This document shows positions 24,408 through 32,389 of a DNA stretch of 64,000 nucleotides, in pieces. A program made the translations under genes and the position numbers. Source of the stretch: Mesonia algae (GTDB lineage Bacteria; Bacteroidota; Bacteroidia; Flavobacteriales; Flavobacteriaceae); NCBI RefSeq assembly GCF_003253545.1, contig NZ_QKYV01000006.1, positions 1 to 64,000 on the forward strand, read 5' to 3'. Positions within the stretch are counted from its first letter, which is position 1. Each line of letters begins with the position of its first letter. The notes under the pieces are model-generated. The model was not told the DNA's origin. It did not search any database and saw nothing but the letters and a program-made list of their open reading frames with translations.

Positions 24408-25286
24408 ATGATAAAAGCTATAAAACTTTCCTTGTATACTTTACTCATCGTCGTAGTAATTGCATTTTGCCTAGACTGGCTTTATACATATAGCTATAAA
24501 AACCCTGTTTATGCACGAGATAAAGTTTCTTGGATGTATTCTATAAATGAAAAAAAGATCAAGGAGTATGACTACGCTCTTTTCGGTTCTTCTAGGTGCA
24601 TTTATCATATCAATCCTGTTCAAATTGAAAGAGAAACCGGCATTAAGGGAATTAATTTGGGATATTCAGGCTCCAATCCATTTGAAATAAAGTTGATGGT
24701 CCATGAGTTTTTAGAAATTAACCAACCTGACCGAATATTTGTGCAGTTAGATGATCGTTTTAATAGGGTGCATAGAGATCCTATTTCAATTACTCCTTGG
24801 ATTCCTTTTATCCGTAAACCTTACCTATATGAGGAAATAAAAAAAAATGACTCTTTATCTTTTTATTTAAAAAACATTCCATTTTATCGTTACACCCAAT
24901 ACGAATCAAAATTAGGTATTCGCAATGTAGCGTTAAGTTATATGAAAGAGAATAATTTTTCAGAACTTGAAGGATTTAAAGCGATGTCAGGAATAGCCGG
25001 AAAAGGCAAAACGAAGGATTATAATTTAATTGATGAACCTAATCCTCATATACTTGAGATACAAAGATGGTGTGATGAATTAGGAGTTAAGGTTGACTTT
25101 TTTACAGCACCTTATTATAATAGAACTATCAATACTGCTGTAATAGCAAAGCATGTTGCTCCCTATAAAGATTTTTCAGAAATTTTTGATGATCGCTTGT
25201 ATTTTTCTGACCCTAATCATTTAAATGGAAAAGGAGCAGAAGAATTTACTCGCATTTTTATAAAAGAATATTTTAAAATAGAATAA
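24408..25286 (+). CDS. Membrane-anchored SGNH-like protein, partner of the MBOAT
   Basis: This 292-residue protein has one N-terminal transmembrane helix (about 5-22). An SGNH-hydrolase-like fold is indicated by block I FGSSR (59-63) and block V DPNHLNGKG (268-276, with the Asp-x-x-His pair); NLGYSGSNPFE resembles block II. MBOAT genes are commonly followed by such DltD/AlgX/AlgJ-like partners that pass the acyl group to the polymer. It starts 15 nt after the MBOAT stop on the same strand. Its stop is adjacent to the convergent small gene (25287). Confidence 0.7.
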   Translation: MIKAIKLSLYTLLIVVVIAFCLDWLYTYSYKNPVYARDKVSWMYSINEKKIKEYDYALFGSSRCIYHINPVQIERETGIKGINLGYSGSNPFEIKLMVHEFLEINQPDRIFVQLDDRFNRVHRDPISITPWIPFIRKPYLYEEIKKNDSLSFYLKNIPFYRYTQYESKLGIRNVALSYMKENNFSELEGFKAMSGIAGKGKTKDYNLIDEPNPHILEIQRWCDELGVKVDFFTAPYYNRTINTAVIAKHVAPYKDFSEIFDDRLYFSDPNHLNGKGAEEFTRIFIKEYFKIE

Positions 25287-25466
25287 CTACTTCTTATGTT
25301 GTTCTTCTTTTCGATTTTTTATTCGTTGCCTAAAGTTTTTAGAATTACGACCAGATCTTTTTTCTTTATTACGCTTGTTATTCGCTAATACGAGAAGAAA
25401 AAGTAAAGCGAGACCTCCAAAAACAAGGAGAATTTGAGTAAGGGGAGAAAAATTGTCAAAATTCAT
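25287..25466 (-). CDS. Tiny membrane protein downstream of the LolD-like gene
   Basis: The protein has 59 residues from ATG 25466 (reverse strand). It has one transmembrane helix (LTQILLVFGGLALLFLLVL) followed by a very basic tail (NKRNKEKRSGRNSK...RIKNRKEEQHKK). It starts 3 nt after the stop of the ABC ATPase gene and so is probably co-transcribed. Small one-helix proteins with basic tails are frequent in flavobacteria; function unknown. Confidence 0.65.
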   Translation of the reverse strand: MNFDNFSPLTQILLVFGGLALLFLLVLANNKRNKEKRSGRNSKNFRQRIKNRKEEQHKK

Positions 25467-25469
25467 AAA

Positions 25470-26156
25470 TTATCGGTTTCTTTGGTCACTTTCAATCATT
25501 CCATCCCGAAGTCTAATGACTCTATGGGCATGTTCGGCAATTTCTTCTTCGTGAGTCACCAATATGACGGTGTTTCCAGCGGCATGAATTTCATTAAATA
25601 GATTCATAATCTCCACCGAAGTTTTTGAATCTAAATTTCCTGTAGGTTCATCGGCTAAAATGATGGAAGGTTTATTGACTAAGGCTCTTCCTACGGCTAC
25701 CCTTTGACGCTGACCTCCAGAAAGCTGATTGGGTTTATGATCCATACGGTCTCCTAAGCCCACATTTTTTAAAACTTCTGTAGCTCTGGCATCTCTGTCC
25801 TTTTTAGATTTTCCGGCATAAATCATAGGTAAAGCGACATTGTCTAAAGCCGTAGTTCTAGGTAAAAGGTTAAAGGTCTGGAAAACAAAACCGATTTCTT
25901 TATTTCGAATTTCAGCCAGTTCGTCATCACTTAACTGGGAGACATCCTTTCCGCTAAGGATATAAGAACCAGAAGTGGGGGTGTCTAAACAACCTAATAA
26001 ATTCATCAACGTAGACTTCCCTGATCCCGAAGGTCCCATTAAGGCCACATAGTCTCCTTTTCGAATGTTGAGATCAATGCCCTTTAAAACCTTCACCGTT
26101 TCTTGACCTAATTGAAAATCTCTTTTAATGTTTTTAATTTGAATGACGTCGCTCAT
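25470..26156 (-). CDS. ABC transporter ATP-binding protein, LolD/MacB type
   Basis: This 228-residue protein has a single nucleotide-binding domain: Walker [10 protein letters not shown] (41-49), Q-loop [11 protein letters not shown] (90-100), signature LSGGQRQR (145-152), Walker B IILADEP (165-171), then the D-loop and switch His in [13 protein letters not shown]. The [15 protein letters not shown] segment is typical of the LolD/MacB/FtsE branch, which drives lipoprotein release or mechanotransmission with FtsX-like permeases. No permease gene lies next to it, so the partner must be elsewhere. Confidence 0.88.
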   Translation of the reverse strand: MSDVIQIKNIKRDFQLGQETVKVLKGIDLNIRKGDYVALMGPSGSGKSTLMNLLGCLDTPTSGSYILSGKDVSQLSDDELAEIRNKEIGFVFQTFNLLPRTTALDNVALPMIYAGKSKKDRDARATEVLKNVGLGDRMDHKPNQLSGGQRQRVAVGRALVNKPSIILADEPTGNLDSKTSVEIMNLFNEIHAAGNTVILVTHEEEIAEHAHRVIRLRDGMIESDQRNR

Positions 26157-26299
26157 ACTGAATCTGATTTCTATAGGTAAGACGTTAGCTGCTTAATTTT
26201 GTTACAAGGTAAAAAAAAATCGCTCAGTTTTTTTAGACTTTTGAAGGAAGATATTAAAATGTAGAAATAAGAAATAATGGATATAAAAATGATGGAGGT

Positions 26300-27050
26300 A
26301 GGGTATAGGACTTAATACATTAAAATTCCTTCTTATCAATAAATGTAGTGTGAGATATGAGAGAATAGAGGTGAGACATAAGACTTAGTTTTAATGATGA
26401 AACTGCGACATTGGACGTATGACATAAGATTCCTCTCTATCAATAAATATAAAGCATTCGGCTTTTCCAAAATTTCTCGTAAAACCAGCCGGTGTGTCTG
26501 GCAGGTTGTTAAATAGGTTGACTTAAAATTTTAGACTGTCTGAGACCGATGGGAATCGGGTGAGTTCCTAAAATTTAGCTTGCAAACCTACAATTTAGAG
26601 TAAGTTTCGTAAGCCTAGACTTTCCTGCCCGTACCGGTTTCTTACTTTTTCTGGCAATGAGAAAATGTAAAAATATAAATCGGAAAACTACTATCATACT
26701 GAGCGTAACAAAGCAGAGTCGAAGTATCTTTAGCTTAGTAACTCTAAACACCCTTTCTGATGAAACATCTTTAAATAAAAGCTACAACTCCTATTAAAAA
26801 GATTTCTCAGTCGTCCCTCCTTCGAAATGACAGGGTATTTTTTATTGAAAAGATTTCTCAGTCGTTCCTCTTTCGAAATGACAGGGTATTTTTTTATTAA
26901 AAAGGTTTATCAGTCGAGACTCCCTTGAACTCATAAAAATGTAGGAGATTAATATAGAATGGGATGCTGAATCAAGTTCAGCATGACGTGTAATTAAGGT
27001 CGTATATCGTAGGTTTTCTGTGAAATTCAAAGAGACAAACTAGTTCGATT
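26300..27050. repeat. Intergenic block of dispersed repeats
   Basis: No gene lies in 26157-27079. REP-like units in reverse orientation occur at about 26690-26731 (type A) and 26800-26884 (two type B). A reverse-oriented longer family (TTTCGTAAGCCTAGACTTT; CTAAAATTTAGCTTGCAA) lies at about 26460-26640. A short phrase GAATCAAGTTCAGCATGACG (about 26970) resembles another widespread Bacteroidota intergenic repeat. Confidence 0.6.
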
Positions 27051-27079
27051 ATCACTTCAATGGCTTTTAATGCTATATA

Positions 27080-27202
27080 ATGAAATTAAAAGTGTATCGA
27101 GAAGCTGATATATTAAATGTAGAAAAGGGAGAGGTAGATATAGTAAACCAACAAAAAAACCTTCCTACAAGAACTAAAAACAGAAGAAACTTAGGTTTAT
27201 AA
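27080..27202 (+). CDS. Short basic ORF (possible remnant)
   Basis: The frame has 40 codons from ATG 27080: MKLKVYREADILNVEKGEVD, then a Lys/Arg-rich end. It overlaps the convergent methyltransferase stop by 6 nt. No family or promoter recognised. It may be a small protein or the tail of a lost gene. Confidence 0.25.
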   Translation: MKLKVYREADILNVEKGEVDIVNQQKNLPTRTKNRRNLGL

Positions 27203-27967
27203 CCTGATTTTAAAATGTTCTTTTTCCTGTTCTTTTCTAAAAAATATCAATCCCCAATAAAAGGTATCGATACTTACTTTAACTTTTGGGTGTTTTTTTA
27301 TTTCTTCCCAGACTTCTTGCATTCCGCTAGACCAGTAGATGTCGTCAAAGATAAATACGGTTTCATTATGAATTAAGGGCAATAAAGCTTCAAAATATTC
27401 AAGGGTCGCCTCTTTACTATGATGTCCGTCTATAAAGGCTAAATCTATTTTTTGAAAAGGAATGTTAGGAATTTGTTCCGTAAAGTCACCTATAGCTACT
27501 TGAATATTGTTAAGTTGGTGTTTTTGAAAGTATGCTTTGGCTACTGCAGCGGTCTGCGGACAGCCTTCTATGGTATAAAGTTTGACAGGATTATTACATG
27601 CGATACTAGCGGCGCCAATTCCTACAGAAGTTCCTAGTTCTACAGCAGTTTTAATCTGAAAATAATGCGTTAACCGATTTAGAAATTTACTCCGTTTTAA
27701 GGTAGTACCCGCATTTTTAGCAATGGCAGCGACTTCTCTTTTATCCTCAAGAAATACCTGAGACCCTGCACCCAAATCTTTTACTTGGATAGACTGCTTA
27801 TCATTCAAAATCTCTTGACGGAATTTTTTTAAAATAGGATAGGAGTTGTACTCCTTCTTGTCATAAAAGCATAACGTAACGAGTTGATACACAAAAGGAG
27901 AGTGTACCCCATGCTGGTTGGAGCTTTTCCACCAAAAATTTGGATATGATTTAAGTAAGTGCTTCAA
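27197..27967 (-). CDS. SAM-dependent methyltransferase (O-methyltransferase-like)
   Basis: The protein has 256 residues. The Rossmann methyltransferase motifs are visible: motif I AVELGTSVGIGAASIAC (about 113-128), acidic end of strand 2 in KLYTIEGCPQ, and motif IV in IDLAFIDGHHSKEATLEYFE with IDGHH, typical of class I O-methyltransferases that bind a metal. VFIFDDIYWS follows. The N-terminal 90 residues (SPFVYQLVTLCFYDKKEY) form the cap. It is a common stand-alone flavobacterial gene; substrate unknown. Confidence 0.82.
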   Translation of the reverse strand: MKHLLKSYPNFWWKSSNQHGVHSPFVYQLVTLCFYDKKEYNSYPILKKFRQEILNDKQSIQVKDLGAGSQVFLEDKREVAAIAKNAGTTLKRSKFLNRLTHYFQIKTAVELGTSVGIGAASIACNNPVKLYTIEGCPQTAAVAKAYFQKHQLNNIQVAIGDFTEQIPNIPFQKIDLAFIDGHHSKEATLEYFEALLPLIHNETVFIFDDIYWSSGMQEVWEEIKKHPKVKVSIDTFYWGLIFFRKEQEKEHFKIRL

Positions 27968-27989
27968 GGCTTTTAAATCTCATGAGGGA

Positions 27990-29620
27990 GTAAAAATAAA
28001 GATTATAGCTTATCTTTTAAAAATTTGTAAGCTGTAATTTTTATATAGTTTGAGATAGATAGGAAGTAGTGGTGGTTTTCTTAAAAATTCTAACTCCATT
28101 TTAAGCAGATTTCTCAGTCGTTCCTCTTTCGAAATGACAATCGCTTACTTGTCATATTGAGTGCAACGCAGTGGAGTCGAAATATCTTATAAAAATTCTA
28201 ACTCCTGTTTAAATAGATTTCTCAGTCGTTTCTCCCTCGAAATGACAGGTTATAATTTTTTATTGAATAGATTTCTTAGTTCTTTTTCCATCGAAATGAC
28301 AGTTATAATTTTTTATTGAACAGATTTCTCAGTCGTTCCTTCTTCGAAATGACAAATTTGAGATTTTTCCCAATCTAGATACAAGAACTTAAACTGCATA
28401 CTCCCTCACTAAATTCTAGATTATATCAAACCTATTTTACTTTTTGCATTGCCCAAAAAGACCTCTTCGGTAGAAGATGCACGAATTCCAATAAAATAGC
28501 TAAGTGTGAGCTAAACAAACCCGCCCCACCGGTACGGGCAGGAGTCTAGACTGATTTTCCTAAACTTAAAAATCAGCTAAAAAACTTTATCCTGTGGATA
28601 GCAAACCGCTCCGCTAAGCTTTTTCTTGATTTTACTACGCTCATGAAAAGTAGGTCACTTCGCTTTCTAAGAAAAATTTGCATTATTTTAATAACATCAA
28701 AAAATATCCTTTGAAAGCCTAGATTTTCCTGGGCGGGTTTGGTTCTTTTTCCGGCAATGGACAAAAGAATAAATACCAATAAATGTTGAACTTTCACTTG
28801 TTAAATAGAAATTATAATAATGATTTCTTCATTTTACTCATTCACTTTACTATTGCTTAAGTATTCGTGAATCTCTAAAATCGATTTATCTTGATATAAA
28901 ACGAAGCAAAAGATCAAGACTGATTAAAAATCTATAAAAAAATACTACGGAAACCACAGCCACAAATGAAAAGAACTCACCCTCCTTATCAGTCGGTTTC
29001 AAACAGCTTTTTATTTTCTAGCCCTCTCTGCTTCCCTGATTTTCAATATATTTTTAGATAGGTCAATTTTTACGGAAGATGAAAGAATACAAGGATAAGA
29101 TTTAGGACTTAAGACTCTTCTCTTTATCAATAAATATAGATTATCTATAGAAAGCATTCGGCCTATCGAAAATTACTCGTGAAATTGGCAGTGCAGTGAG
29201 CGCAAAATTTTAGGCTGTTTGAGACCGATGGCAATCGGGTAAGTTCCTAAAGTTTAGCTTACAAACATACAATTTTGAGTAATTTTCGTAAGCCTAGACT
29301 TTTTTGTTACTTTTTCCGGCAATGGGAAAAAGTAAAAATATTAATTAGAAATTACTGTCATATTGAGCGCAGCGTAGTGGAGTCGAAATATCTTTTAAAA
29401 GTTCTAACTTCTGTTTAAATAGATTTCTCAGTTGTACCTCCTTCGAAATGACAGGTTACAATTTTTATTGAACAGATTTCTCAGTTGTACCTCCTTCGAA
29501 ATGACAGGTTACAATTTTTATTGAATAGATTTCTCAGTCGTTCCTCTTTCGAAATGACAGGTTACATTTTTTTTATTGAACAGATTTCTCAGTTGTTCTT
29601 CCTTTGAAATGACAGTAGAA
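27990..29620. repeat. Large intergenic block of dispersed repeats
   Basis: There is no gene in this 1.65 kb. At least ten REP-like units in reverse orientation occur (type B at about 28105, 28217, 28265, 28321, 29420, 29469, 29527, 29581; type A at about 28148 and 29348). The inverted partial copy of the 180-bp element lies at 28566-28690 and the inverted copy of the 12254-12452 block at 28818-28997. The GTAAGCCTAGACTTT family lies at about 29155-29310. The ORF seen at 28573-28797 is repeat sequence. Confidence 0.65.
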
Positions 29621-29621
29621 G

Positions 29622-31487
29622 TTAATCCTCTCCTTCCATAATCGCTGAAAGTTCAAACCAGCGTTCGGTTTTTTGATCGATCTCATCGATGATTTTTTGT
29701 AAGGCTATAGATTTTTCTTTGATCTGCTCTTCGGTTAATTCTTTCAAAAACTCCTGTTGCAAATTCTCTTTTTTACGCTCTAGCTGAGGTAAGTCTTTTT
29801 CAATACGCTTAAATTCTTTCTGCTCATTGTAACTGAGTTGGGTATCGGCTGTGGTAGCTTTCCAATCGCTTTTAGAATTTGCTTTTGTCTTTTCAGTAAC
29901 TGGACTAGTACTGCTATCATAAGCTCTAAAGTCGCTATAATTTCCAGGAAAATCTTCTACTTCTCCTTGGCCTCTAAAAACAAATAAGTGATCTACAATC
30001 TTATCCATAAAGTAACGGTCGTGAGAAACCACCAACAAGCAGCCTGGATAATCTAAAAGAAAACTTTCTAAGACATTGAGGGTTACAATATCCAAATCGT
30101 TGGTTGGCTCATCGAGAATTAAAAAGTTAGGATTCTGAATAAGAATGGTACATAAATATAAACGTTTGCGCTCTCCACCGCTTAGTTTTTCTACGTAATC
30201 ATATTGCTTCTTTCTGTCAAATAAAAAGCGTTCTAGTAGCTGAGCAGCAGAAATTTGCTTTCCTTTTTTTAGAGGAATATATTCTCCGAATTCACGAATG
30301 ACCTCAATTACTTTTTGACCTTCTTTAATACGAATCCCTTTTTGGGTGTAATACCCAAATTTCACAGTTTCTCCAATGGTGATTTTTCCGCTATCCGCTT
30401 TTAGATTTCCGGTAAGGATATTAAGAAAAGTTGATTTACCCGTTCCGTTTTTACCGATAATTCCCAGTCGTTCTCCAGGTTGAAAATTATAGTTGAATTG
30501 ATCTAATAATACTTTTCCGTCGAAACTTTTAGAAATCTTATGAAGCTCCACGATCTTATTTCCCATACGTTCCATATTGAGCTCGAGCTGTACTTCGTGT
30601 TCATTACGACGTTTATGGGCATTGGCTTTAATATCGGCAAAATCGTCAATTCTCGATTTAGATTTGGTAGTTCGCGCTTTGGGTTGGCGACGCATCCAGT
30701 CGAGTTCTTTTTTATAGAGCTGTTTAGCTTTATCAGTATTGGTTTTTTCAACTTCTACACGGGCCTCTTTTTTATCGAGGTAATAACTGTAATTTCCTTT
30801 ATAAGTGTAGAGTTGCCCGTCTTCAAGTTCGATAATTTCATTACACACCCGTTCTAAGAAATAACGGTCGTGAGTAACCATAAAGAGGGTGAAGTTTTGT
30901 TTTTTAAAGAAATCTTCGAGCCACTCAATCATTTCTAAATCTAAGTGGTTGGTAGGCTCATCAAGAATTAGCAAGTCAGGTTTGTCTAGGAGAACGGTGG
31001 CTAATGCCAATCGCTTTTTTTGCCCTCCCGAAAGTTTAGACACCGATTGGTGAAGGTCTTCTAATTTTAGTTTAGATAAAATTTGTTTATATTCTGTTTC
31101 AAAATCCCAAGCTTGTTTGGCTTCCATCAAATCGAAAGCTTTTTGATAAGCATCCGTATCTTCAGGATTGTTGAGCGCTTTTTCATATTGCTCAATAATA
31201 CGAAGCACTTCATTGTCGGATGTAAATACCACTTGCTCTACGGTGAGTTTCGGATCAAGATTGGGTTCCTGCGGCAAAAACGCTACCTTAATATCTTTAC
31301 GATAGACTACTTTTCCTTCATCAGGAAGTTCGGCTTGAGATAAAATATTTAGGAGGGAAGTTTTTCCAGTTCCATTTTTGGCGATAAGGGCAATTTTCTG
31401 TCCTTGATTGATTCCGAAGGATAGATCTTTAAATAAAATGCGTTCGCCAAATGCTTTGGCGATGTTCTCGATAGATGCGTAATTCAA
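29622..31487 (-). CDS. uup: ABC-F family ATPase (Uup-like)
   Basis: The protein has 621 residues if started at TTG 31487 (LNYASIENIAKAFGERILF, matching the usual MNYLSVENLSK opening); a TTG at 31508 would add 7 residues. There are two ABC domains without membrane segments: Walker A AKNGTGKTSL and GKNGTGKSTF, signatures KLSGGQKKRLAL and KLSGGERKRLYL, and Walker B DLLILDEPTNHLDLEM and NFLILDEPTNDLDIVT. A linker between them contains the ABC-F arm (WMRRQPKARTTKSKSRID). A C-terminal coiled coil (YNEQKEFKRIEKDLPQLERK) points to the Uup subgroup. ABC-F proteins act on the ribosome or in DNA-linked processes. It is divergent from the polysaccharide locus. Confidence 0.9.
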   Translation of the reverse strand: MNYASIENIAKAFGERILFKDLSFGINQGQKIALIAKNGTGKTSLLNILSQAELPDEGKVVYRKDIKVAFLPQEPNLDPKLTVEQVVFTSDNEVLRIIEQYEKALNNPEDTDAYQKAFDLMEAKQAWDFETEYKQILSKLKLEDLHQSVSKLSGGQKKRLALATVLLDKPDLLILDEPTNHLDLEMIEWLEDFFKKQNFTLFMVTHDRYFLERVCNEIIELEDGQLYTYKGNYSYYLDKKEARVEVEKTNTDKAKQLYKKELDWMRRQPKARTTKSKSRIDDFADIKANAHKRRNEHEVQLELNMERMGNKIVELHKISKSFDGKVLLDQFNYNFQPGERLGIIGKNGTGKSTFLNILTGNLKADSGKITIGETVKFGYYTQKGIRIKEGQKVIEVIREFGEYIPLKKGKQISAAQLLERFLFDRKKQYDYVEKLSGGERKRLYLCTILIQNPNFLILDEPTNDLDIVTLNVLESFLLDYPGCLLVVSHDRYFMDKIVDHLFVFRGQGEVEDFPGNYSDFRAYDSSTSPVTEKTKANSKSDWKATTADTQLSYNEQKEFKRIEKDLPQLERKKENLQQEFLKELTEEQIKEKSIALQKIIDEIDQKTERWFELSAIMEGED

Positions 31488-31566
31488 GGCTTTTGATTTT
31501 TGTTGCAAATTAACAAGAAAATACTGAGTATTTTAGGTTTAGGTTTTATTATTAGGTCTTAAAAGT

Positions 31567-31574
31567 TATATTTG
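31567..31574 (+). promoter_or_regulatory. Probable -7 box of the polysaccharide operon
   Basis: TATATTTG is an exact match to TAnnTTTG, 23 nt before the ATG of the first gene at 31598. The -33 element is weak (GGTTTAGG region). It is the best promoter candidate for the 29-kb cluster. Confidence 0.55.
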
Positions 31575-31597
31575 CTTCTTATAGAAATGTCTTTTTA

Positions 31598-32389
31598 ATG
31601 AAGTTGATAAAGCTTATGTTGCTTTTTATCCTTATCGGAAGTTTTACTTCTTGTATAGGGACAAAGAAACTCACCTACTTACAAGAAAGTGAGCAGCAAG
31701 TAGATAGTCTCATGGCTATTAGACAAATTCAAAAGCCTTACCGCGTTCAAACGAATGATCTCTTAAGTATTCGGGTAAAAGCATTAGACCAAGAACTGGT
31801 AGGTATGTTTAATCCTATCGATGATAATAATGTAAGTGCTACTGGAGAAGAACGTTTGTATTATGACGGATTTCTCGTAGATAATCATGGCAATATAAGG
31901 GTTCCCACCCTAGGAGAAATCAATGTTTTAGGATTTACTTTAGAAGAAATTCGATTAAAGATTGAAGAGGAACTTCTTACCAATTATTTTAAAGAAGAAG
32001 CCAATATCTTTGTAACCGTAAAATTAGCAGGAATTCGCTATACCACGATTGGAGAAATAGGTTCTGGTAGTCAGGTGATTTATAAAGATCAAGTCACGAT
32101 TATGGAAGCCATTGCCAATGCCGGAGATATCGAGCTTACAGGAGACCGTACAGATGTTGTGGTTTTAAGACAATATCCAGGCGGTCAAAAAGTACACCAT
32201 ATCGATTTAACTGCTTTAGATGCTATTAATTCTCCTTATTATTATATACAGCCTAATGATTTGATCATGGTAAAACCCTTACCTCAAAAAAGTTTAGGAT
32301 TTGGGGTAAACGGACTAGAAACCTTTTCTGCCGTGGCCTCTGTAGTCGCTTTAATCACGTCCCTTATTTTACTTTCAAACCGATTGTGA
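31598..32389 (+). CDS. wza: Polysaccharide export outer-membrane lipoprotein (Wza family)
   Basis: The protein has 263 residues, with a lipoprotein signal with lipobox ending at Cys19 (GSFTSC). The Poly_export domain is recognised by YRVQTNDLLSIRVKALDQ (about 48-65) and the following GFLVDNHGNIRVPTLGEINVLG and TLEEI segments. A SLBB-like region (TTIGEIGSGSQVIYKDQVTIMEAIANAGDI) follows. A hydrophobic C-terminus (AVASVVALITSLILL) is typical of the Bacteroidota version. It forms the outer-membrane channel for polysaccharide export. Its stop overlaps the start of the next gene (TGATG), so translation is coupled. Confidence 0.9.
   Translation: MKLIKLMLLFILIGSFTSCIGTKKLTYLQESEQQVDSLMAIRQIQKPYRVQTNDLLSIRVKALDQELVGMFNPIDDNNVSATGEERLYYDGFLVDNHGNIRVPTLGEINVLGFTLEEIRLKIEEELLTNYFKEEANIFVTVKLAGIRYTTIGEIGSGSQVIYKDQVTIMEAIANAGDIELTGDRTDVVVLRQYPGGQKVHHIDLTALDAINSPYYYIQPNDLIMVKPLPQKSLGFGVNGLETFSAVASVVALITSLILLSNRL

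Noticed and set aside
26842-27030. 62-codon minus-strand ORF with RHAELDSASH
   Set aside because: It is a known kind of intergenic-repeat translation, with no start context.
28573-28797. 74-codon minus-strand ORF
   Set aside because: It translates the 180-bp dispersed element and adjacent repeat families.
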